A stretch of 64,000 bases of DNA, taken from Woeseia sp037968755 (GTDB lineage Bacteria; Pseudomonadota; Gammaproteobacteria; Steroidobacterales; Woeseiaceae). Where the stretch lies: the NCBI GenBank assembly GCA_037968755.1, contig JBBKWB010000045.1, positions 1-64,000 of the forward strand, written 5' to 3'. Both the position numbers and the translations under genes were made by a program. This document shows, in pieces, positions 1 through 7,035 of the stretch; the first letter of the stretch is position 1; each line of letters begins with the position of its first letter. Under the pieces are notes generated by a model. The model was not told where the DNA came from. It did no database searches and was given only the letters and a program-made list of their open reading frames with translations.

Positions 1-22
1 GTATCGGCGAAAAGCTGCTTAG
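1..22 (+). pseudogene. 3' end of an IS3-type transposase (partial at window edge)
   Basis: The first 22 bases encode the last residues YRRKAA and a TAG stop, identical to the end of the transposase fragment that stops at 3349. The GLHHxYxRRAA ending is typical of the integrase-core transposases of IS3-family elements. Only the tail lies in the window, so it cannot be seen whether the upstream copy is complete. Confidence 0.6.
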
Positions 23-113
23 ATCAATAGCAGCATCTGCAATAAACGTTGATCAAAAGTGGAATCCAGCTAACTCAGTGACGCTTAGATGAATAAATAG
101 GAGGGACAGTCGT
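1..113 (+). repeat. IS-tail direct repeat, copy 1
   Basis: This stretch matches 3328-3440 almost base for base: two substitutions near position 87-93, then a 2-bp indel at the very end. It comprises the transposase C-terminus plus about 90 bp of downstream element DNA. It carries a strong Shine-Dalgarno (TAGGAGGGA at 98-106), which here lies 6 nt before the TTG start of the patatin gene, so element DNA supplies the ribosome binding site of that gene. Confidence 0.8.
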
Positions 114-1489
114 TGTCTAACAAACTGACAAGGCATTTACTCTACCCGTTGCTTGGCGGCCTGCTGATACTGGCCGTCGCCGGATGTGCGCACCGAACCT
201 GGAATGACAGGATCGACCAGCCTGATTCGGCGCAACGCTATGATTTTCGCAATCGCTTGCCACAAAATTCCGAAGACTTGTTCGTGGTGCTTGCTTTCTC
301 TGGCGGTGGCACACGTGCTGCCGCCTTCAGCTATGGCGTACTGCTGGCGCTCCGAGATGCCACCGTGACCGTGGATGGCGAGTTGCGACGGTTGCTAGAT
401 GAGGTCGACGTCATTACGTCCGTTTCTGGCGGTAGCTACACGGCAGCCTACTACGGTTTGTTTGGTGAGCGCATCTTCGACGATTTTACTCATGACTTCC
501 TCTATCGAAATTGGCAAAGAGAACTGCTCGGGCTGGCGCTACGTCCACGCAATCTGATCTCAATGTCCTCCCGCCACTACAACCGCAGCGATGTTGTCGC
601 CGCCCACCTGGGGCGGTCGCTGTTCCAGCAGTCCTCCTTCGCCGCGATGTCCCGCAACAATCTACCGTTCATTGTCATCAATGCAAGCGACCTCAACAAC
701 GCTACAACATTCTCGTTCATCCAGGAGCAATTCGATTTCCTGTGTTCGGACCTGTCCGGCTATCCAGTGGCCAATGCAGTCATGGCTTCCTCGGCCGTTC
801 CTGGGCCGTTCGCAAGTGTCGCCTTACGTAACTACGATGATTGCAGAGAACGCAATCAACCCTGGGTCGCCGAGGCGTTGGAACAAGACGACTTACTCGC
901 ACGGCGTCGCGCGGTTGCTCTCGCGCTGGAGCGTTACTTCCATCCGGAACAGATGCCGATCCTGCGCCTCGTGGATGGTGGAGTGACCGATAATCTCGGC
1001 GTGCGCGGCTCAATGATGAGCCCTGTCGCGCAGCTCGGGAATGTGTCGGACATGGCCGGTGCGTTCACGCCTGAACAGTTGCAGCGCGTGCGAAACGTGC
1101 TGGTCGTCGTCGCCAATGCCCAGGTCTATCATGAGACTAGCTGGTCGCTGCAGGGGAGTGAACCTGGTCTGATCAACATGTTGCAATCATCATTCGATGC
1201 GGCGCTCGGCATACTCAACACCGAAACAGTGTCCATCGCCAAGCGGGAGTTCATGATGTGGCAGGACCACGTGAACACCATGCGCGCCGCCGATGAACCA
1301 AAGGTTAAGGTGAACTTCGCGATCCTGACCTTCGACCAGATCACTGACACCGCGGTGCGTGAACGCTTCAACGCGATGCCGTCCACATTCCGATTAAGCC
1401 CTGGTGAAGTTGATGCCTTGGTTGAAGAATCCGGGCGTCTACTGCGCCAGTCCAGCGAATACAAAAGTTTCCTTGAATATATCAGGTAG
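113..1489 (+). CDS. Patatin-like phospholipase lipoprotein
   Basis: Probable acyl-hydrolase of the patatin family (458 aa), lipid-anchored in the envelope. The N-terminus has a hydrophobic segment ending in the lipobox AVAGC (Cys25). The oxyanion loop GGGTR is at residues 64-68, the nucleophile motif SVSGGS at 103-108 (Ser105) and the Asp of the catalytic dyad in DGG near 288, so the active site is intact. Starting at TTG 113 gives the full signal sequence and uses the Shine-Dalgarno at 98-106. The antiporter gene follows 170 nt downstream on the same strand. Both genes are bracketed by identical IS tails, suggesting the pair arrived or moved as a unit. Substrate is not visible; phospholipid or lysophospholipid is the family norm. 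Confidence 0.88.
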   Translation: MSNKLTRHLLYPLLGGLLILAVAGCAHRTWNDRIDQPDSAQRYDFRNRLPQNSEDLFVVLAFSGGGTRAAAFSYGVLLALRDATVTVDGELRRLLDEVDVITSVSGGSYTAAYYGLFGERIFDDFTHDFLYRNWQRELLGLALRPRNLISMSSRHYNRSDVVAAHLGRSLFQQSSFAAMSRNNLPFIVINASDLNNATTFSFIQEQFDFLCSDLSGYPVANAVMASSAVPGPFASVALRNYDDCRERNQPWVAEALEQDDLLARRRAVALALERYFHPEQMPILRLVDGGVTDNLGVRGSMMSPVAQLGNVSDMAGAFTPEQLQRVRNVLVVVANAQVYHETSWSLQGSEPGLINMLQSSFDAALGILNTETVSIAKREFMMWQDHVNTMRAADEPKVKVNFAILTFDQITDTAVRERFNAMPSTFRLSPGEVDALVEESGRLLRQSSEYKSFLEYIR

Positions 1490-1660
1490 GGGCCTGTGGC
1501 CACGTAGAGATGGGGCTACAGATGAAGCGGGCTACGACATCATGAGACACGCAAGCTCAATTGCCATTACGGGCGTTGCGGTCAAGTACGTTGCCGTTTC
1601 GTCTGCATCTGCGGTAAGTCCTTGTACGCAGCATCGCGCTCAAACCCAGGGTTGACTTAC

Positions 1661-2887
1661 ATGCTCGAGCTTTCTCATGTTCTGCTGATACTTTTAGGCG
1701 TGATGGCCTTTGCGGCGCTTTCGCGACGCATTGAGACTTCGGTCGTCACCTTGCCTATGGCATTTACTGCGTTCGGCTGGTTGATCGGCCAGGGCGGCGC
1801 CAAACTGGTGCCACTGCATGTCGAACACGACCTCATTCACATTGTTGCGGAAGTTACTCTGATCCTGGTGCTGTTTGCCGATGCATCACGGGTCAATCTG
1901 AGGGACCTGCGCCGCAATTACGCCATCCCGTCGAGAATGCTCTTGATTGGCATGCCGCTAACAATTTTACTTGGAACATCGATAGCGCTATGGGTTGCAC
2001 CCGATGTTCCATGGGCTGTGGCGCTATTGGTTGCCGCCATATTGACGCCAACGGACGCGGCGCTTGGTCGGGCTGTGGTGTCAAACTCCGCGGTACCGAT
2101 ATCGCTGCGCCAAGGGATCTTGGTCGAAAGTGGGCTGAATGACGGGCTCGCGTTGCCCGTGGTAATGATCGCCGCGTTTATTGCCGCGCAAGCAACTGAT
2201 ACGGCCGTGGAGGGCACCCCAAACAGCGTCGTCATGTTTGCGCTGATGCAGGTGATATTGGGCCCTTTGGCCGGTTTGATCATCGGTGCCTTGTCAGCGC
2301 GATTGTTGGATAGCGTCGTCAATTCGCGGCTCATTACTACCGCGTTTCAAGGACTCTACTTTCTCTCAGCCGCGTTTCTGGCCTTTGTTGCCGCCGAGCT
2401 GATTGGCGGCAATGGCTTCATCGCAGCGTTCGTTGGGGGTCTGGCGTTCGGCAGCACATTGAATAGTTCTTCAGATTTCATCGACGAATTCATGGAAGGC
2501 GAAGGACAACTGCTAACTATCTTCACCTTCCTTATTTTCGGTATGGTCATGGTGCCCTTGGGAATTGAGCATGCCAACTGGCGAACCATAGTGCTGGCTG
2601 TTCTCTTTCTTACGCTGATTCGAATGCTACCCATTTGGCTTGCGCTGATTGGTTCGGGGCTGAATACATACGAGAAGCTGTATCTCGGGTGGTTCGGACC
2701 GCGCGGCTTAGCATCCATTCTGTTTGCGCTTCTGATCCTGGAACGGTTTGAAATTCCGCGGCGCGATGAGATATTGGCTTGTGTTGTGCTTACAATCATG
2801 TTGAGCATCGTACTACATGGTATATCGGCAAACCCATTGTCGGCGCGCTTTGGTAGAGCTGCAAAAAAGTCGAAGAGTTCGGAGTGA
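1661..2887 (+). CDS. Cation:proton antiporter (CPA1, NhaP-like)
   Basis: Inner-membrane exchanger of the CPA1/NhaP type, expected to swap Na+ or K+ for H+. The 408-aa protein is almost entirely hydrophobic, with about twelve membrane spans. It holds the family segment with TPTDAALGRAVV near residues 128-139 followed by ESGLNDGLALP, where the acidic pair that binds ions is expected. ATG 1661 is chosen over a TTG 39 nt upstream because the protein then begins directly with its first membrane span and has CAGGG 9 nt before it. Length is usual for NhaP members that lack a long cytosolic tail. It follows the patatin gene on the same strand; shared transcription is possible but not shown. Confidence 0.87.
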   Translation: MLELSHVLLILLGVMAFAALSRRIETSVVTLPMAFTAFGWLIGQGGAKLVPLHVEHDLIHIVAEVTLILVLFADASRVNLRDLRRNYAIPSRMLLIGMPLTILLGTSIALWVAPDVPWAVALLVAAILTPTDAALGRAVVSNSAVPISLRQGILVESGLNDGLALPVVMIAAFIAAQATDTAVEGTPNSVVMFALMQVILGPLAGLIIGALSARLLDSVVNSRLITTAFQGLYFLSAAFLAFVAAELIGGNGFIAAFVGGLAFGSTLNSSSDFIDEFMEGEGQLLTIFTFLIFGMVMVPLGIEHANWRTIVLAVLFLTLIRMLPIWLALIGSGLNTYEKLYLGWFGPRGLASILFALLILERFEIPRRDEILACVVLTIMLSIVLHGISANPLSARFGRAAKKSKSSE

Positions 2888-2917
2888 GTGGTGAATGAAC
2901 GATCTCTCCCTCGCAGG

Positions 2918-2965
2918 ATCACTTGAACCGCCCGGGCCTACCGGAGACTCCAATCCTTGAGAGGT
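2918..2965 (+). mobile_element. Possible relic of an IS3-family left end
   Basis: The run TTGAACCGCCCGGG followed by CTACCGGAGACTCC resembles the terminal inverted repeat of IS3-family elements (TGAACCGCCCCGGG...CCGGAGA), and a short GAGG and ATG follow at 2966-2975 as before an orfA. The reading frame from that ATG stops after about ten codons, and no orfA remains. It is therefore a scar rather than an element. The match is from memory of the family and not from a search. Confidence 0.35.
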
Positions 2966-3100
2966 TAGGAGCATGAGCACGATAAGTCGTTTGTCCCTCC
3001 CATAAATCCGTCCGCGTTGATTTGATTGGGATTACTGGCGTAGCCGGTTAGAGTGAGGTCATGACTAAATGGCTATCAATATTCCTTCACGCGATCCTGT

Positions 3101-3349
3101 CTATGTTTCGAACACGTGATGGGGTCGATTCGCCGAGAGTGTTTGAATCACACGATAATAATTGGCGAGCGCCATTTGCGCCGAGTCATGGCCAACTACG
3201 TTGGCTACTACAATAGTGTACGAACACACATGTCCTTGGAGAAGGATGCACCGGATCCAAGGGCGATCCAAGGCTCCAGATTTGGGAGAATAGTCCGGCA
3301 GCCCCATTGTGGCGGGTTACATCACGAGTATCGGCGAAAAGCTGCTTAG
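3101..3349 (+). pseudogene. Truncated IS3-type transposase (integrase core C-terminus)
   Basis: About 80 residues of the C-terminal part of an rve integrase core: GSIRRECLNH, then ERHLRRVMANYVGYYNSVRTH, where the conserved glutamate of the DDE triad belongs (RRECLNH). It ends with GLHHEYRRKAA. The two upstream aspartates and the N-terminal HTH are absent. No start codon and ribosome site of its own are credible, so this is a decayed copy of the element whose tail also opens the window. Confidence 0.8.
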
Positions 3350-3440
3350 ATCAATAGCAGCATCTGCAATAAACGTTGATCAAAAGTGGAATCCAGCTAA
3401 CTCAGTGACGCTTGGATGAGTAAATAGGAGGGACAATGTC
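3328..3440 (+). repeat. IS-tail direct repeat, copy 2
   Basis: Second copy of the 1-113 sequence, overlapping the transposase stop at 3347-3349. Here the GGAGGGA ribosome site leads to ATG TCG TAA, a two-codon dead end, instead of a gene. Downstream of it lies the aldehyde dehydrogenase relic. Confidence 0.8.
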
Positions 3441-3531
3441 GTAACTGTAAACGCAGATGATCGGACCAAATATTTCCAAGTTACTGACGCGAGCGTCAGC
3501 CGAAGGATTCAACAACGCGGTCGGCGCATAA
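3438..3531 (-). pseudogene. Relic of an aldehyde dehydrogenase gene (94 bp)
   Basis: Read on the minus strand this piece encodes CYAPTALLNPSADARVSN and then LEIFGPIICVYSY. It matches the intact aldehyde dehydrogenase at 4911-5004 in roughly 80 of 94 bases and about 26 of 31 residues. The frame is still open and most changes are silent or mild, so the piece comes from a related gene that was once functional. It begins exactly where the IS tail ends. Confidence 0.75.
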
Positions 3532-3547
3532 CAGCGGTAACTCGTGA

Positions 3548-4531
3548 TCAGGCGGCGTCAGCAGATTGCCCGCCCGAATTGTCGGCGGGACTTGTTCTTG
3601 AAAGTCGAAATGCGGGTGGTGACTGATCGCCAGTGAAGATCATGCCAATTCTGATGCCCAGCAAAATTCCCACAATTGCCAACAGACCAGCCAGCGACAA
3701 GGCAGGAATAGCCAGCAACAGTTGAAAATCGTTTCCGCCAAGGGCAGCCGCTGCTCCAACGCCCATCAAGGTTCCACCAAAGAAATGTTTGGCGATCGCT
3801 TTTCTGTCAGGAAATCGGATTTTGAATCGACGATACCGCCAGGCGGCAATGCCCATACCGAGCAGCATCACTGCAAGAATCGCAATTCGTTCGACAGTTG
3901 GCAGTTGCTCCGGGTTTCGTGTGACAACGGCCGAGCCCAGATCCTTGACGAAATCACTGGGCGACCAGGCGGGTTGCAGCAGGAATACAGCGCCTGCGAG
4001 TATGCCAACGAGCATTATCCCGCGCCAGATACGCCACCCTTTGCGGTGTTTGAAATAGACGTAGGCGCTGGCGAGAACCAACATGCCGAGCAGCGCCCAG
4101 GACAGCATCGGCAGCCATGAGCTCTCGATTTCCAAGCGGCTGTAGTTGAAATGAAAACCGCTAAAGTCCAGGAGTAGCCAACCCGCCAGCCAGCCAATCA
4201 GGGTAAACACCATGCTGGTGTCTCCACTGGAGAGGCGGCTTACCGTGGAAATGGAGCAGGCCCCGTTGGCCGCGGTCCCAATCCCGAAAACGAACCCGCC
4301 CAGCAAGAAGCCCCAATGCAGCTCGTGACGCTGCAAGTGCATGGGAAAATCGCCTGTGACCATTAACGGAAAGTAAAGGTAGACCCAAAAACCGGTACCG
4401 AGTATCGCTAACAATCGAATCGGTTTGCCGTTCATCCAGTCACCGACGCCGCGCACCATGCACAAGCCGGTAACCTGGGAGTAGTAACCAATGTACGCAG
4501 AAAAAATCAGCGTAATAATCAGGGCGATCAA
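3548..4531 (-). CDS. YeeE/YedE family transporter (sulfur compound uptake-like)
   Basis: Polytopic inner-membrane protein (327 aa, 8-9 hydrophobic segments) of the YeeE/YedE family, whose characterised member TsuA takes up thiosulfate. Family signatures are the short cysteine motif GLCMVRG near residue 25 and the loop ANGACSISTVSRLSSGD near 100, which holds a second conserved cysteine. It starts at TTG 4531, preceded by AGGA at 7 nt; no better start is in frame. The last 20 or so residues are hydrophilic. No rhodanese or TusA-like partner is next to it, so the substrate assignment is by family only. Confidence 0.8.
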   Translation of the reverse strand: MIALIITLIFSAYIGYYSQVTGLCMVRGVGDWMNGKPIRLLAILGTGFWVYLYFPLMVTGDFPMHLQRHELHWGFLLGGFVFGIGTAANGACSISTVSRLSSGDTSMVFTLIGWLAGWLLLDFSGFHFNYSRLEIESSWLPMLSWALLGMLVLASAYVYFKHRKGWRIWRGIMLVGILAGAVFLLQPAWSPSDFVKDLGSAVVTRNPEQLPTVERIAILAVMLLGMGIAAWRYRRFKIRFPDRKAIAKHFFGGTLMGVGAAAALGGNDFQLLLAIPALSLAGLLAIVGILLGIRIGMIFTGDQSPPAFRLSRTSPADNSGGQSADAA

Positions 4532-4646
4532 TTTCGAATCCTGCGCATCTTCTGCTGCATGGCGTGATCAAACCGGACAATTGATCTATTCAATATTTGC
4601 ATGATGTAAACAGAAAACACGATTCGCGGTCCCAATCGACCTACTG

Positions 4647-6071
4647 TCAGCCCGACCTCAGGACCATCATCTTGTCGACCTGCATGTCTTCCATCGTGTA
4701 GGGAATGCCGCCAGTGCCAAGGCCGGACTCGCGCAGTCCGGCGAACGGCATTACATCGTCACGAAACGCACTGTGGTCGTTAACCATGATTGCTGACGCA
4801 TCCAATGCCTTGTAGAGCCGCATAATCTGGTCGTGGTCCTTGCTGAAGACGGCCGCCTGGAACGCGACCGGCAGGGAGTTCGCTTGTGTAACGGCGGCGT
4901 CGAGTTCGTCGTAACCGTATACGCAGATGACCGGACCGAATATTTCCAGGGTGCTGACGCGGGCGTCAGCCGGCGGATTTAACAACACGGTCGGCGCATA
5001 ACAGCTGTCGGATATTTTGCTGCCGCCGCATTCAAGCGTTGCGCCGGCAGCAACTGCTTCATCTACCCATTCGGCAACACGGTCGACTTCCGCGTTGCGA
5101 ATCAGTGGGCCGATGTCTGTGCTCTCATCCTCGGGCGCACCAACCACCAGCGTTTTCGCACGTTTGGCGAGCATTTTCGCGAAGCTCGAAGCTTGCGCGG
5201 CAGGAACGAACACCCGCTGTACTGAAACGCACACCTGGCCTGCATGGTAAAAACCGCCCTTGATTATCGAACTTAGCGCGAGTTCCTCGTCGTAAGGTGG
5301 CACGACGATGACCGGAGCAACGCCACCGTGCTCCAGCGCGCAGCGGGCACCGGGAGCAAGCTTCGACCGCAGCATCCAGCCGACGCCTGCGCTGCCAATA
5401 AAACTGAAAAACGCCACACGAGCATCGGTAACGAGTTTCTCCGCTGTTGCCGTGTCGCTCGCGACGATTACCTGGCACCACGCGTCGGGAAGACCGGCTT
5501 CGCGAAGAATCTCAACGAAGCGAATACAGGATAGAGGCGTGTCGGCCGCCGGCTTTACTACAACCGGGCAACCGCTTGCAACCGCGGGACCCACCTGGTG
5601 GATGATCAGATTCAAGGGATGATTGAATGCGCTGACGGCAACAACAACGCCAATCGGTTCTTTCTGAGTGAAAGCGAGTCTGCCGACGGTGGCCGCGGTC
5701 GTGCCCATGGGGATAACCGAGCCGGCGTGACCGCGCAGGGCTTCCACGCACAAGCGCACCCCATCGATTGCCCGGATGACCTCGACTTTCGAGTCCCGGT
5801 AAGGTTTGCCGCCTTCGCTGGCGGCAAGCAGTGTCAGTTCCTCAACCTGCGATTCCATGATCTCGGCCGCTTTGTTGAGGATCGCAACACGCTCGGGAAT
5901 CGACAACCAGCTATCCCGATTGCGAAACAGGGCATATGCCGCGGCCATCGCGTCCTCGACATGTGCGGGACCGGCAGTCGCAATCTGACTGAGTTCGCGG
6001 CCATCGAATGGCGACGTAACGGACAGCGTTCCGGCCGCCGGCACCTTACTCTCCAGCATCAGATCGTGCAT
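4647..6071 (-). CDS. NAD(P)-dependent aldehyde dehydrogenase
   Basis: Soluble aldehyde dehydrogenase superfamily enzyme (474 aa) oxidising an aldehyde to its acid. The nucleotide-binding segment includes VSAFNHPLN and VVKPAADTP. The general base is in ALEHGG (Glu about 246, where most relatives have LELGG) and the catalytic cysteine in GQVCVS (about 280). EIFGPV near 380 is also present. Sequence style suggests the lactaldehyde/phosphonoacetaldehyde group rather than betaine aldehyde, but the substrate is unclear. It is monocistronic. A 28-nt ECF-type promoter lies upstream at 6351-6378 and matches those of pagL and the 47534 gene, so stress control is inferred. A 94-bp relic of a related gene lies at 3438-3531. 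Confidence 0.88.
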   Translation of the reverse strand: MHDLMLESKVPAAGTLSVTSPFDGRELSQIATAGPAHVEDAMAAAYALFRNRDSWLSIPERVAILNKAAEIMESQVEELTLLAASEGGKPYRDSKVEVIRAIDGVRLCVEALRGHAGSVIPMGTTAATVGRLAFTQKEPIGVVVAVSAFNHPLNLIIHQVGPAVASGCPVVVKPAADTPLSCIRFVEILREAGLPDAWCQVIVASDTATAEKLVTDARVAFFSFIGSAGVGWMLRSKLAPGARCALEHGGVAPVIVVPPYDEELALSSIIKGGFYHAGQVCVSVQRVFVPAAQASSFAKMLAKRAKTLVVGAPEDESTDIGPLIRNAEVDRVAEWVDEAVAAGATLECGGSKISDSCYAPTVLLNPPADARVSTLEIFGPVICVYGYDELDAAVTQANSLPVAFQAAVFSKDHDQIMRLYKALDASAIMVNDHSAFRDDVMPFAGLRESGLGTGGIPYTMEDMQVDKMMVLRSG

Positions 6072-6225
6072 GTTATCTCCCCGAGTATTTTGGTTAACAA
6101 GGTCTTCTCGCGATATTCGACTGGAACTACGACAAGGCTTGAAGCTTGTACCTGGAATGCGATTCCAGGTGTGTCCGCAAAGCCGCCAACCTCACCGTCG
6201 TGTGCGGCGGAAAGCAAGCACCATG

Positions 6226-6269
6226 CGAACGAATGACAGTCTAACTGGCTGACCGGCGAACCGGTCACC
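6226..6269 (+). repeat. 44-bp imperfect direct repeat, copy 1
   Basis: It matches 6767-6810 in about 37 of 44 bases. Both copies contain the core CTAAC...GACCGG.GAACCGG or TAACCGG, with partly self-complementary CCGG blocks. The copies bracket the truncated cupin and its hairpin. Confidence 0.6.
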
Positions 6270-6350
6270 TTTCAGAGGCAGATCGAAGCTGTTGCAAACT
6301 CGGGCAACAATGCCAGCAGCGTTAACTTTACTATTCGAAAGGCTGCTAGA

Positions 6351-6378
6351 TAGTTGCCGAAAGGGCGCGAAAGGTTAC
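6351..6378 (-). promoter_or_regulatory. ECF-type promoter for the aldehyde dehydrogenase
   Basis: On the minus strand it reads GTAACCTTTC, 8 nt, TCGGCAACTA. The same two blocks at the same spacing occur at 46328-46355 (before pagL) and 47414-47441 (before a small membrane protein), both beside an ECF sigma gene. The AAC-type -35 and 16-nt gap to the -10 block fit ECF promoters. The likeness to the pagL copy continues downstream (TATC.AGCAG). Confidence 0.65.
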
Positions 6379-6448
6379 AGACTTTGTCTGGCTGAGCCGG
6401 AATCGGCTGCCGGGACGCAACAGGATTGAATGACCCTGGTCGATGAGA

Positions 6449-6471
6449 AGGGGTCCTAATGGGACCCCTTG
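6449..6471 (-). terminator. Hairpin behind the truncated cupin
   Basis: AAGGGGTCC and GGACCCCTT form a perfect 9-bp stem around a 5-nt loop, placed 5 nt after the stop of the minus-strand cupin fragment. No clear T-run follows on either strand, so it may be a processing or attenuator hairpin rather than a classical terminator. Confidence 0.5.
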
Positions 6472-6475
6472 GAAA

Positions 6476-6748
6476 TTACAGACCAGAACCGTCTTCCGAA
6501 TAAATTACCCAGATCTTCGTATAACCCTCGGTATCCCAGATGCCGGTCCATTCCTTCGGAAAAGTAACCGCCTCACCCGCGTTGATTACCTGCACGGTGC
6601 CATCCGCTGACGTCAGGGTAACGCTGCCCTCGAGGAAGTACATGAACTCGTCCACGCCGCGCGGTTCCGTCGCTTCGAAGCGGCTCTTGCCGGATTTATA
6701 CATGCCCGATGCAAATTTCTTGTCACTCGATAACAGCGATGTTAGCAC
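6476..6748 (-). pseudogene. Truncated cupin gene (duplicate of the 8339-8785 gene)
   Basis: The last 85 or so codons, from SSDKKFASGMYKSG to EDGSGL and the stop, are nearly identical to the full cupin at 8339-8785. The signal peptide and first 60 residues are missing. Homology stops near 6740, where unrelated sequence begins. An ATG at 6748 would give 90 aa, but without signal peptide or ribosome site it is unlikely to be made in functional form. Confidence 0.8.
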
Positions 6749-6766
6749 TGGTAGATAATCTAGATT

Positions 6767-6810
6767 CGAACGGATGACGGTCTAACCTGCAGACCGGCTA
6801 ACCGGCCACC
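6767..6810 (+). repeat. 44-bp imperfect direct repeat, copy 2
   Basis: Partner of 6226-6269, about 37 of 44 bases the same. It lies directly beside the break point of the truncated cupin and 30 nt before a small phage-repressor-like remnant. Confidence 0.6.
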
Positions 6811-6840
6811 ATACGGCGGGCAAGAAGGTATACTGCAGCA

Positions 6841-6981
6841 TGGATGACATTCTGGCGTATCTGAATTCGCTTTCGGCTCCGGTCAGGTTGGATTGGGCAG
6901 TGTATGTAAAGCGATGGGGTGTCCGACAATCGCTATCAGTCTGTGGATCCGGACTTCGTCACCGGAGCATTGGTTAACGAC
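6841..6981 (+). pseudogene. Possible remnant of a YdaS/Cro-type small repressor
   Basis: The ATG at 6841 has AAGAAGG 12-18 nt upstream and opens MDDILAYLNSLSAPVRLDWA, which is the usual opening of YdaS-type Cro-like repressors. After about 28 residues the likeness ends, the frame runs into arginine- and serine-rich sequence, and it stops at 6979-6981. A second open stretch in another frame (about 6916-7068, with VDPDFVTGALVNDPTIIRA) suggests further broken coding sequence. The match is from pattern memory only. Confidence 0.3.
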
Positions 6982-7035
6982 CCGACGATCATTCGTGCAG
7001 CCTGCGTACTCGCCGTGGATAGCCCTGAAGTAACC

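Larger units (their letters stand above)
6072..6475. other. Intergenic region upstream of the aldehyde dehydrogenase
   Basis: There is no convincing gene in these 404 bases. They hold one copy of a 44-bp imperfect repeat (6226-6269), the ECF-type promoter pointing left (6351-6378) and a hairpin (6449-6471) behind the truncated cupin. If the promoter is used, the aldehyde dehydrogenase message has a leader of about 270 nt. Confidence 0.6.

Noticed and set aside
5598..6236. 212-codon open frame on the plus strand
   Set aside because: Antisense to the aldehyde dehydrogenase 5' half; no protein family pattern.
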